Part shown: positions 1-11,200 of the stretch, in pieces | Layout: the number at the start of each line of letters is the position of its first letter | Position numbering within the stretch: the first letter of the stretch is position 1 | Assembly: GCF_030445035.2 (NCBI RefSeq) | Contig: NC_080689.1 | Location: 26,255,278 to 26,319,277 of the forward strand | Source of the DNA: Dasypus novemcinctus | Lineage: Eukaryota; Chordata; Mammalia; Cingulata; Dasypodidae | Direction: 5' to 3' | Length of the DNA stretch: 64,000 bases | The notes under the pieces: model-generated | Database searches by the model: none | Told to the model about the DNA's origin: nothing | Seen by the model: the letters and a program-made list of their open reading frames with translations, nothing else | Program-made: the position numbers and the translations under genes

Positions 1-216
1 GAAACAGCCTGGTCCAGGAGGACTCCAACCCTACTCAGGTGCTTCTTTGCCCCATTGGACATTATGACAGTGGGTGCCCAGTGCACTTTCCTTTCCTTCT
101 CCTCTTAGGCGTCTTCTTAACATCTCAAACTCATCAACATATTTGGCATGTGATTTTCAAGTTGAATCATTTCTTCCTGCCCTAGTGCTAAAACACAAAC
201 AGAAAAAGGAATTTCC

Positions 217-410
217 TGGGGAGCAGATTTAGTTCAAGTGGTTGAGCCCTTGCTTCCCATGTATGAGGTCCTGGATTTGATCTCCATTACCTCCTAAAAA
301 ACAAACAAATGAAAAGGCTAAGTCTTGTTGGGGAGCAGATGTAGCTCAGTGGTTGAGTACTGGCATCCCATGTACAAGGTTCTGGGTTCATCCCTGGTAC
401 ATACAAAAAA
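217..410 (+). mobile_element. pair of short tRNA-like SINE monomers inserted as one unit
   Basis: Two heads (GGGGAGCAGATTTAGTTCAA and GGGGAGCAGATGTAGCTCAG) each end in a B-box-like segment and an A-rich tail, at 218-302 and 330-410. A near-identical flank, AAAAGGAATTTCCT (left) and AAAAGGAAATTTCCT (right), brackets the pair, suggesting one insertion. Confidence 0.75.
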
Positions 411-439
411 AAAAAGGAAATTTCCTAATAATTTTACTA

Positions 440-680
440 TTTATTCATAATAATAAAAAACTGGGAACAAGCCTAAAGTCCATCAGCAGGAGAATAGATA
501 AACTATGGTATATTCACACAACAAAACACCCTGTTCACCAGCAAAAAGGAACAGACATGGCTGAATCTCGAAAGCATTATTTTGTGTGAAAGAAACAGTG
601 TACCAAAGAACATTATGGTTCCATTTACATGGAGTTCTAGAACAGGCAAAACTAATGGATAGCAACAGAAAATGACCCCC
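440..680 (+). mobile_element. L1M-type 3'-end fragment
   Basis: The order 'compared to catching phrases' of L1 ORF2/3' UTR is visible: AAAGTCCATCAGCAGGAGAA, then ATGGTATATTCACACAAC, then TTCCATTTACATGGAGTTC and AGAACAGGCAAAACTAATGG. This is typical of old mammalian L1 3' ends. Confidence 0.6.
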
Positions 681-707
681 AATTGAGAACTACTGGTATA
701 GCTTATT

Positions 708-742
708 CTTTCTTCTTCTTCTTCTTTACATTCTTCTTCTTC
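708..742 (+). repeat. imperfect (TTC)n simple repeat
   Basis: Runs of TTCTTC units are interrupted once by TTTACA. Confidence 0.8.
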
Positions 743-764
743 TTTGTTACACTCAAAAAATATG

Positions 765-1385
765 AGGTCCCATAAAGCCCCCACCCCCTACCCCACTCCT
801 CCCACATCAACCTCTTCCATCATCATGGCACATTCACTGCACCTGGTGAATACATTTTGGAGCACTGCTGCACCACCTGGACAGTGGTCTACATTGTAGT
901 CTACACTCTTCCCCAGTCCACCCAGTGGGCCATGGCAGGACACACAATGTCCAGCTTCTGTCCCTGCAGCACCACCCAGGACAACTCCAAATCCTGAAAA
1001 TGCCCCACATCATATCTCTTCTTCCCTCTCCCTACCATCAGCAGCTACCGTGGCCATTTTCTCCATATCAATAATACGGTTTCTTCCTTTACTAATCATA
1101 ACAGGTCCTCAGCAGAACACCAGTAAGTCCACTCTAATCCATACTCTATTCCTCCATCCTGTGGACCCTGGGATGGTTATGTCCAGTTCCCCTCTACATC
1201 AAGAGGGGGCTTAGATTCCACATGGAAGATGGATGCATTTCTCCTGCTTGCAGTTGTAGGCACTCTTGGCTCCCTGTTGTGGTGGTTCTTCACCTCTCTG
1301 TTAGCTGGCCAGGGTGAGTCCAATAACCCAGAGTTTAGGAGTTGCAAGTCTGCTGCTTATTCTTGATTATTCACATCTCCTTCCA
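765..1385 (-). mobile_element. L1 3' UTR fragment, same family as the 26571-29910 element
   Basis: Read on the - strand, it aligns in order with the end of the L1 at 26571-29910: a segment around ATGTGGAATCTAAGCCCCCTC, then GGACATTGTG, the 'TAGACCACTGTC' segment, and GGTTGATGTGGGAG before the G-rich stretch and 'GGGACCTCATA'. Confidence 0.7.
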
Positions 1386-1479
1386 CATCTGCTATCATGA
1401 AGCTTTAAAATATACTACAATTAATTATACCTCTATAAATCCTTTGTATTAGAAATGTACATATGTCAAGGGTGTTCCA

Positions 1480-1645
1480 GTCTGCCAATAGCACAACATG
1501 CCTTCACGGAATTGTTTCTCCCCAGAATCCTGGAAAAGGTGGGAGCATCATTAGCCCAATTTTACACAAAGAAAATTCTGGGAGGTTAAGTGACTTCCCT
1601 GGGGCCAACAGTAACAGCTGGTAGTAGACCCCAGGCCTTCTGACC
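1480..1645 (+). mobile_element. MIR SINE relic
   Basis: The MIR core is recognisable: CCCAATTTTACACAAAGAAA, GGTTAAGTGACTTCC, ACAGCTGGTAG and CCCAGGCCTTCTGACC. Confidence 0.65.
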
Positions 1646-2204
1646 ACCACCTGTACTTTTCATACCGGCTTTGGCTCCCCCAGGAGGACAGCCTGCATCT
1701 TTATGGAGCAGGCAGGAGGGAGGAAGCGAGTCCCCTGGGTGGGAGCTGGGCGAGAGGTGGTGGCAGGTGCACTACCTCTATCAAGCCTGGAGGCAGTGCC
1801 TTCGCTGTGCAGGTCTGTGTGTTACAGGCACTGACCCTCACTCCTCTTTGCCTGGCATGTGGTGGGTGAATTAAAGAAACCCCTCCACAAATATGCCACG
1901 GTCCAAAGACTTCCAACCCACTGTTATCTCTCTGACTTTTCATCTTCATAATTCCATTTAGAAAAGACAGTGCATGCTGGGGGTCATACTTGCAAGCTTG
2001 TTGTAAATTCATTGGTTACTATTTTGAGGCCTTATCTAGTTACACTTAAATGAACATATTTAATCATTACCATAGGCCAAATGGAAATTTTTTTAAACTT
2101 TTGTCAGTGCCTGAAAACATTCTACAAGGGAATTTATAAAGCAAGTATATAAAATAAGACTCCACAATAAGTCCTTTTTTCTTTCTCTGCCTCTTCTCCC
2201 CCAG

Positions 2205-2286
2205 GGTTCTCCAAACATTTATGACCATGAAGTCACTATAGAAGCTGATGCTTTCTTACCTGTGGATGAAACCCTGATTCCTACAG
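2205..2286 (+). CDS. GALM: GALM coding exon 4 (82 nt)
   Basis: The acceptor is a pyrimidine-rich stretch ending CCCCCAG at 2204. The exon starts in phase 0 with GGTTCTCCAAAC and encodes [14 protein letters not shown] followed by [13 protein letters not shown], then one G that completes a Gly codon in the next exon. The donor is gttggc, which is GT but departs from the usual GTRAGT. The numbering assumes the seven-exon human gene. Confidence 0.94.
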
Positions 2287-5200
2287 GTTGGCAAACTTAA
2301 ACTTTGTATGGTATAAAAGCTGGAGTATGATTTAAGGAGCATTAAAAACTTCATCTTTCCAGATGGCCTGCCAAAATGTCTATACTTACCATTATTAGTC
2401 ATTTATTTTGGTTAAAGTTGGGTGACCATATAATTTAACATGCAAGCCAGTACACTTTTCAGAGTGAAAGGGGGTGCTGTTAATAATTAAGCCAGGTCAA
2501 CTAGTATAAAACTGGGACAGTCCAAGCAAACTGTGTCATACAGTCATCCTAGCTGGAGAATTAGACTCCAAAAGGTTTCCATTAAAATGTAAATCTGTTG
2601 CTTCTCAGCACCTTAGCAAAAATTATTTTACCTGAACATTACCTTAAACATTGACTGTTGATGGAACACAATGTAGTTTTTGACAGAAGATGGAAGGGTA
2701 GAATGGATATCACCTGAGAAGGGCAGATGTAGGTAAGTCACCTCTGAGTCACATGGAGGGTGGGAATGGAGAAGGCCGAATATCGAAAGAGGTGAGGGGC
2801 TGCCACAGTCATACTCTGTGTGGTATGTCTTCTAGGTTAGCTGGATTGAGATCATTTTGGTTATTACTATTTGGGAGCGGATGTGGCTTAAGCGGTTGAG
2901 TGCCTGCTGCCTACATGGGAGGTCCTCCGTTCGGTTCCTGGTGCCTACTAAAAAAAAACACACAAAAACAAACAACAAGCAAACAAATGGAGGGAAAGTA
3001 AAAAACAACAACACCAACTCAGGGGAGCTGATGTGGCTCAGTAGTTGAGTGCCAACTTCCCACTGACAAGGTCCCGGGTTCAATCCCCAGCCCCGGTACC
3101 TCAAAAAAAAAAAAAAAACCTTGTTCAAATTGGCAGTTTAGTAGTTGCTGGGGACTGGGTGGAGGGGGGATGGAGTGATGCTAGTGGGTAAGGGGTTTCT
3201 TTATGGGGTGATAAAAAATGTCCTGTAATAAAATAGTGGTGATGGTCACACAACTCTGTGAATATACTAAAAACCACTGAATTTAAAAGGGTGTCTTTTA
3301 TCGTATGTTGATTATATCTTTCAGTGTTGAGGATTAAAACCTGTTCCCCACAAAAGGCATGATCAGGTCCCAGCCCCTGGTCCTGTGGGTGTGAGGCCAT
3401 TTGTAAACAGGACCTCTGAAGATGTTACTAGTGAAGATGAGCCCAAACTGAATGAGGGTGGGCCGTCACCCATTATGGCTGAGGGCCTCATAAGCCAAGG
3501 AAAGTGGACAAGGAAAGAGAACCCACAGGAGAAGCAAGCCAGAAATCAGTGGAACCCAGAAGAGAAAGAAGATGCTGCCATGAGCTTTGCCACGTGACCG
3601 AGGAGCCAAGAAGATCCCTGTCAGCCAGCCCTGGAATGCCTCAGTCTTCAGAAGAAAGCATTGCCTTGACGATGCCTTGATTTTGGACTTGTAACCTCAA
3701 AATTGCAAACCCATAAATTCCATTCTTTAGGGCGGCGGACTTGGCCCAGTGGTTGGGGCGTCCATCTCCCACATGGGAGGTCCACAGTTCAAACCCCGGG
3801 CCTCCTTGACCCGTGTGGAGCTGGCCCATGTGCAGTGCTGATACACACAAGGAGTGCCCTGCCATGCAGGGGCGTCCCCCGCGTAGGGGAGCCCCACACG
3901 CAAGGAGTGCCCCCCATACATAAGGAGAGCCGCCCAGCACAAAAGAAAGTGCAGCCTGCCCAGGAATGGTGCCGCACACACAGAGAGCTGACACAACAAG
4001 ATGACGCAACAAAAAGAGATACAGATTCCTGTGCCGCTGACAACAACAGAAGCGGACAAAGAAACAAGATGCAGCAAATAGACACAGAGAACAGACAACT
4101 GGGGTGGGGGGAGGAAGGGGAGAGAAATAAATAAATAAATAAATCTTAAGGGAAAAAAATTCCATTCTTTAAGCCAACTCATTGTGTAGTATTTGTTTTA
4201 ACACCCAATTTAAAGAAAAAGAAAGAACGAACCTTGGCACATTGTCTCCAGGATTGAGTAACTCATGGGTGCACCCTCATCTGCCTCCTGGGGTCAGAGG
4301 GATCATGGTAAGGTGGCTGGCAGAGGGTGCATGGTAATGGAATGCAATTATCATTCATGGCAACTTATGGAAATTAATTTGAAGTAATTATCCCCAAAGC
4401 GTAGATAAATGTTTTTTGAGATTTCATTGAAATCAGACATCAGATGAGGATAGAAGCGAAATAAAAGTAAACAAAAGTAAGGGGTGACAGGAAAGAAGAC
4501 GAGAAATCCTGAAAAGCATAAACACTCTTACAGCAGCTCTTCTTTAGGGGAGTCCCTGCCCTCATACTGGTCCTTGGCTCATTGTTACGAGGTTCCCCTA
4601 ACAGTGCCCTGTCTGTGCCTGACAGTGACGTCTTGGAGCTGTTACCTCATCACTCCTTTATCAGGCGCTATGACCATTCTCTTGGGCCTCCGCTCGGAGG
4701 GTCAGCCCTCTGTGAGCCCTCGCTGCTATGGCAGCTACTGTGGAAAGCCGGGAAGGCCTTTTCCCTTTTGCTCCTACCCCACGTAAGAGTGGTACTATTT
4801 TAATTGTTGCTCCTACTCCCTTGAAGAGATTAATAGGGGGAAACAGACATGGCTCAACCAATTGGGCTTCCGTATAAGAGGTCCAGGTTTCGATACCCAG
4901 GGCCTCCTGGTGAGGGCAAGCTGGTCCACACGGAGTGCTGGCCCATGCGGGAATGCTGCCCTGCGCATGAGTGCTGCCCTGCTGCCCCGTGTAGAAGTGC
5001 CAGCCAATGCGGAGAGCTGGCGCAGCAAGATAACGCAAAAAGAGACACAGCGGAGAGAAAGTAAGAAGACACAGCAGAACAAGGAGTTGAGGTGGCGCAA
5101 GAGAGTAATCGCCTCTCTCCCACTCAAGACGGTCCCAGGATCGGTTCCCAGAGACGCCTAATGAGAATACAAGCAGACACAGAGGAACACCCAGCAAATG

Positions 5201-8200
5201 GACACAGAAAGCAGTCAACAGGGGGAAAGGGGCGGGGAGAAATAAATAAATCTTTTTTAAAAAAAGAGAGAGATTAATCTGGTAAAAAATGAGAACTTAA
5301 AAGCCAAGGCAACATCGTAACAAATTGACTCCGTGTCACCCGTGATACCATGCTCTGCGGAACACACCACTCGTCTGGTATTTAAAAAGGCATAATCTCG
5401 ACCCACTCTGGGCTCTTTAGCCTAGTCCACTCAGGAGAACAACCCAAATGAGGGCCATTCTACAGAGTAACTGACCAGGGTCTCAAAAGTGTGAAGATCA
5501 CAAAAGACAAAGACTGAAGAACTGTCACAGGAGACTCAGGAGATATGACAGCTAAATGCACTGTGGGATCCTGCATTGGATCCCAAACCAGAAGAAGGTC
5601 ACTAGGAGGAAATGGCTGATGTTTATAGTGTTGGACCAATATTAATTTCTTAGTTTTGCTAATTGTGCCATGGTTAATTATGTAAGATGGTAACTTTAGG
5701 GGAGGCCAAGTGAAAGGTACACTATTTTTTTACGATTTTGTAACTTTTCTGTAAGTCTAAAATTGTCTTGAAATTTTAAAATTAAAAAAAAAAAAAAAAG
5801 CCAAGGACTCAAAGTGAGATACTATTTTAAATTTACTGGATATATGCCTTATATTAGGGAAGGGCTTTTGTTTTATTTTGGCCCCTTTAACACAACAGGG
5901 CTGTGTTTGTGACTGTTAGTTAAATCTTTTTGTATGGAATGTGAGCCTGCATACTAAACAGCAACTTCAGTGAACAGCAGGAATTTGAAACTCCCATAAA
6001 TACGGTGACTAGAAACTAATTGGAATGAAAGTGAGAAATGGAGATAAATTGACTAAATTTTTTGACATCACAGCTTTGAATGTTTTCCTAGCTCCAGGGC
6101 TGGGTTTAAAGGGTTTAATATTTGTCTTGGTAGTGCCTGTCATCTTCTGATATGTACATGGCTCAATAGAAGGCCTGAGTAAGTTGACCCATCTTGTCCT
6201 AGATACAGAATTATTGCATTAGAATGATATGTTGTGAACCGCAGGGAAAAAATAGTGGTGTCTGTTTTGTGACTGATAAGGAAGAAAATGAACTAAGTGG
6301 CTTATAAGTGGAAGTTATGAAGTAAGTGCATATTTATTTGTGCATATTTATAAAATCTTACATTATCTTGTTGAATTTTGATTGGATGAAAATCACAAAA
6401 ATGCATAATTCATGCCACATAAAGGTCATTTGTCATGATTGCAAGAGGTACTTATGGCATAGTACAGCACTGCACAAAACTCATGCTCATTTCGGTTCTG
6501 CACCATAAATGGCCTAGGGTCAGAGACTCTACCTTCTACTAATTTTGAACAACTATTAATTTGTTGGACTCTGGGAGGCAAGAGCCCTGGTCTAGACCTA
6601 GCTTTGTTGTCAGCTAGTTAAGGGACCGTGTGTGTTTGTGTAATGCTTGTAAACTTAACCTCTTTAGAATTCTCTTTCCTCCTCTGTAAATATGAAGGTT
6701 TTTGTACTAAATCAGATTGTACAGAGCGGTAAATTTCCCCTAAAAAATCACTGATTGATACAGCGTTGCTCAACTTTTCATTTTCCCAAGTTAGAAATCT
6801 ATTGTAACTGCAGGGCTGTCAGAACTAATTGGGAATGTATGCATGTTATATTTCAATTAAACGTTTTTTAAAAACAAATTAGAATAATAATGAGAAATAG
6901 ATAAGTGGACACATTTATTGGAAAAAAATCACACTATTTATAATCACCATCTTTTCGTAAAATAAAGAATATTTTATACCACAAAAATGGAAACTATTTA
7001 ATCTTACAATAAAGGACAGTCCTTCAGGGAAGCGGATGTGGCTCAGGTGACTGGGCTCATGACTACCACATGGAAGGTCACTGGTTCAGATCCCAGAGTC
7101 TCCTTAAGAGAGCGAGCTGGCACGACGGGCAGGCATGGCAAGCTGATGCAACAAGAGATGTGGGGAGGAAAAACAGAATGAGAGACACAACAAAGCAGGG
7201 AGTGAAGATGACTCCAGCGATTAGGCACCGCCTTCCCACATCAGAGATCCCAGGCTCGGCTCCCTGTGCCTCCTAAAGAAACAAGGAAAACGAAAAGACA
7301 CAGCATGGGAGGCAGATGTGGTTCAATTGATAGAGCGTCCGCCTACCATATGGAGGGTCCAGGGTTCGATCCCCAGGGCCTCCTGACCCATGTGGTGAGC
7401 TGGCCCATGGGCAGCGCTACCACGCACAAGAAGTGCTGTGCCACACAGGGGTGCTCCTGCGTAGGAGTGCCCCACGCACGAGGAGAGCGCCCCATAAGGA
7501 GAGCCGCTCTGCATGAAAAAAGCGCAGCCCGCCCAGTAGTGGCGCCACACAAAAAGGGAGAACTGACACAGAAAGATGACGCAACAAAAGAGAGACACAG
7601 TTTCCCAGTGCCGCCAAATGATGCAAGTGGACGCAGAAGAACACACAGCGAATGGGCACAGAGAGCAGACAACGGGGGGGGGGGGGGGGGAAGGGGAGAG
7701 AAATAAATAAAATAAATCTTTTTTTTTTTTTAAAAAGGACAGTTCCTCACATTGAATTCATTTACCTTTTTAAAGATAATATGATAGATTATTGGACTGT
7801 GCCGTGCCTCTGTTTTCTGTAGACCAGTGAAAATTTCCTCATGGATTCATGATTGAGAGCCAGTAATTACTCTGTAAAGCCCCTTCTGGCTCTCACATTC
7901 TGAGATTCTGCAAGGCTCCTTGTTTAACATTTTACCAGTTTCCACCACCCTTCAAATCCATTAGAACTCTGTGGTGGAAGTAAGTAAGTTGCAGCAGTTT
8001 CAGAGCTCATGAAAATTTCTTAATTCTCTTCTACCTCTCCATAGGTTAATCAGTCCTAATAACTTATACCAATTTGTCCAGTGACCCTTAAACAGAAATA
8101 GTATATTTTGAGTTTTCTTTCATTTTTTTTTCTCTTCCCCTTTCTTGGCAACACTTAAGAAACAAGCTGGGAGGCAGATATGGCTCCCACCATATGGGAG

Positions 8201-11200
8201 GACCTGGGTTCAATCCTGGTGAAAAAGAAGAAGAGAAAGTGGCCCTGTGTGGTGAGCCAAGTGCCCACATAAGTGCCACATGGTTAGCCAAGAGCCCATG
8301 TGGTGAGCCCAGTGCCCACATGAGTTCCCACGTGGTGAGCCAGTGCCCACGTGAGTGCCTGCGTGGTGAGCCAGTGCCCACACTGCAAGAGAGTGCCCAT
8401 GTGGTGAGCCAAGTGCCTGCAGGAGTGCCCACGCAGTGAGCCAGTGCCCATGCAAGTGAGTCACACAGCAAGATGATGACACATCTTGCTGCGTGAAAGA
8501 TGAAGGGGAGTCAAGGCAAAGTGTAGCAGAGACCATGAACTGAGGTGGCACAATTGACAGGGAACCTCTCTCCACATCAGAGGTCCCCAGGATCAAATCC
8601 CAGTGAACCCTACAGGAGAAAAAACAAGAAAAGACAAAAAAAGGAAATAGATGCAGAAGATCACACAGCAAATGGACACAGACAGCAAAACAGCAAGGTG
8701 GGAGTGAGGGAGGAGGAGGGGAAGGAAAAAAACAAAAACAACAACAAAAAAGAAACAAGCTAATGGTATGATTCCTTTGGAACTTCCTTCATAAATGGGT
8801 GGTAACAGCTACTCTGCACTTCAGTGACCTAAGAATTCATGTTTCTGGCTCACTTGCAGCCAAGAATAAAACTCTAGGAGCCCAGATTTCATCTGACCCT
8901 TGACACTGACCAAAAGCCCACAAGCAGGTGGCTTTATTCTGAGACTCGTCCAAAGGGCCTGCCTATCATTTGGTCAATCAGAAATGCCTCTCCTGTGCTG
9001 CTGGGCTCCCCAGTAGCAAAGGAGCCAGCCAGAGTTCTATCCATTAGCCTGGAGAGTGTCAAGGGAGCGATAAACAGAAGTAATTAGGAGACTCAACACA
9101 GAGGGGGGAAGCACCTGCCTGGGGGACACTCAGATACAGGAGGTGAGAGTTAAATAACACCTTGAAGGGAAGGTAGAAGTTTGCAAGGCATGGAGAAGGA
9201 GAAATGTGTTCCTGATGGAAGTCAACAGGCCTGCCAGCTGAGGAAACCACAGAACTACCCCTGGGGAAGTGCTGCACTTTGAAGCATAGGAGACATGCCT
9301 CTGGGATAGAAGATGGACAGGCCTGGGGAGGTTGGCTGGGACAGGGTCAGATCTGCACTAGGCTGTGGTGTGGCTGCAACCCCTCGGCTGGCCCTGGATG
9401 ACCTCAGTCTGGCCTGGAGTTCATGTCCAATCCGCCTTTGTCCCTGAGTCCAGACTCAAACTCAATGGGACTGAACTACAAGGGAGAGGAGACCACTTCC
9501 CTGAGACATGCTGCAAGAGCCTGTTGGGCCAACCACACTATGTCAAGACTTCTGGGAATTGATATGCAGCATCTAGACATTGTGGTTTTGTTGAATTGAG
9601 AAAAAGGAAGATACTGGTTATCTGTGAGATGAGTTGAAGGTTTATGATAATAATAGCTCCTTTTCAGAGAACACTTTATATATAATCCACTTAGTAACCA
9701 GATAAAGTAGGTTCTGTCGGGTTTTCTTCTTTAACAGATGTAGACACTGTAGCACAAGGAGTGTAAGTAACTTACTGAGGGCCACCCAGTTCACAGTAGT
9801 GGAAAGCTGGGATTCAGGCTTATTTTAGTATTAGAACTCAGGCTCCTAAATAGACCTATACGCTCCAGGCCTTACTATGTGATTATAATCAAGAAGCATT
9901 CTTTGGGTCTGGGGAAAGAGAGGGAATATAAAGAGAAATTAATTTCTTGACTATATAGATAAGTTCACCATATAGTCAAGAAATGGAAAATAAGATTTAA
10001 AAAAAGCTTGATAGTTGTCAGTTCTCATTTCTTTTATTTCTTTATCCCCTCCCCCGCCCCATTCTTTGTACTTGCTGTCTGCTCTCTGTGTCCATTTGAT
10101 GTGTGCTCTCTGTGTCTGCTGGTCTTCTCTTTAGGAGGTACCAGGAATTAAACCTGGGATCTTCCATGTGGGAGAGAGGCATTCAATCACTTGAGCCACC
10201 TTAGCTCCCTGCTTTAGTTGTGTTTCTCATTGTCTTTCCTCTTTGTGTCTCCTTGTTGTGTCATCTTTTTGTGTCACCTCGCTGCACCTGCCTGTTGCAC
10301 CAGCTTGCTGTCTTGCTTGTCTTCTCCAGGAGGCACTGGGACCCAAACCCGGGACTTCCCATGTGGTAGGCAGGAGCTCAATCGTTTTAGCCACATCCGC
10401 TTCCCTAGTTCTCATTTATTTTGCCATCTTTCACACAAGAAGCCACACAGTTCTCTGTTTCCTTTCTATTCTCCCCTCCAATTTATTACTCCTTTTCTTT
10501 GAAGAAAACAAAAAACTAAGCTTGTTCAAATTATATTTAAAAAAAGAAGAAAAAGACCTAAAACCTTTTCTATAATTAAAAAGCATGAATTTAAATATCT
10601 GGTTTTGTTAGCATGTCAAGGAAGAGAGTAAAGAAAAGGAACATTTTGTGTGATATGTGTATCTTTAAAAAAAAAAAAAAAAGATAAGAAAAAAGAAAAA
10701 AGGAACAACCCAAGACAGGCAAACTGAGCTCAAAATTATTCTCTCTGCCTGCTCAGCAAATCTTGGAGGTCACTGCTCAGTTGCAAAACATAGTTGGTGA
10801 CACATCCCTTGTCTTTGCTGGCCCTTGGTTTTCTCATCTGCAAAATGTTGTTAATGAATTGTGTTAAAAGTTTATTTTCCTTGGGCTATGATGTGGACCA
10901 TTGACTATGGGGTGCAGTGATGCTCAGAGATGAACTTACCAGGTGCAATGGATGTATCACGATGATGGGAGAGAGTGTTGCTTTGGGGGGAGTGGGGGGC
11001 GGGGGCGGTGGGGTTGAATGGGACCTCATATATTTTTTTTAATGTAATTAAAAATAATAATAATAAATAAATATTTTAAAAATTAAAAAAAAAAAGTTTA
11101 TTTTCTTTGAGTATGTTAGTTGGTTACCTTCTCTGTTGAAGATGATAGGAAAATCACCTTAGGAAGATTTTCAAAGACAGAAGAAAAGCTTTACCACTTG

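Larger units (their letters stand above)
1..2204 (+). other. GALM: GALM intron 3 (3' part)
   Basis: No coding exon is seen. The stretch holds a SINE pair (218-410), an L1 3'-end fragment (about 440-680), a TTC-rich simple repeat (708-742), a - strand L1 3' UTR fragment (about 765-1385) and a MIR (about 1480-1645). Confidence 0.8.

Noticed and set aside
1300-1320. TTAGCTGGCCAGGGTGAGT looked like the end of a GALM exon (..LAGQ) with a donor
   Set aside because: The upstream sequence does not encode the expected NHSYFN segment, and the stretch aligns to a - strand L1 3' UTR copy. The match is chance.
3730-3810. possible tRNA gene (A and B box, cloverleaf-like head)
   Set aside because: This and the other heads belong to SINEs with long bodies, A-rich tails and target duplications; the acceptor stem is not conserved, so no functional tRNA is called.
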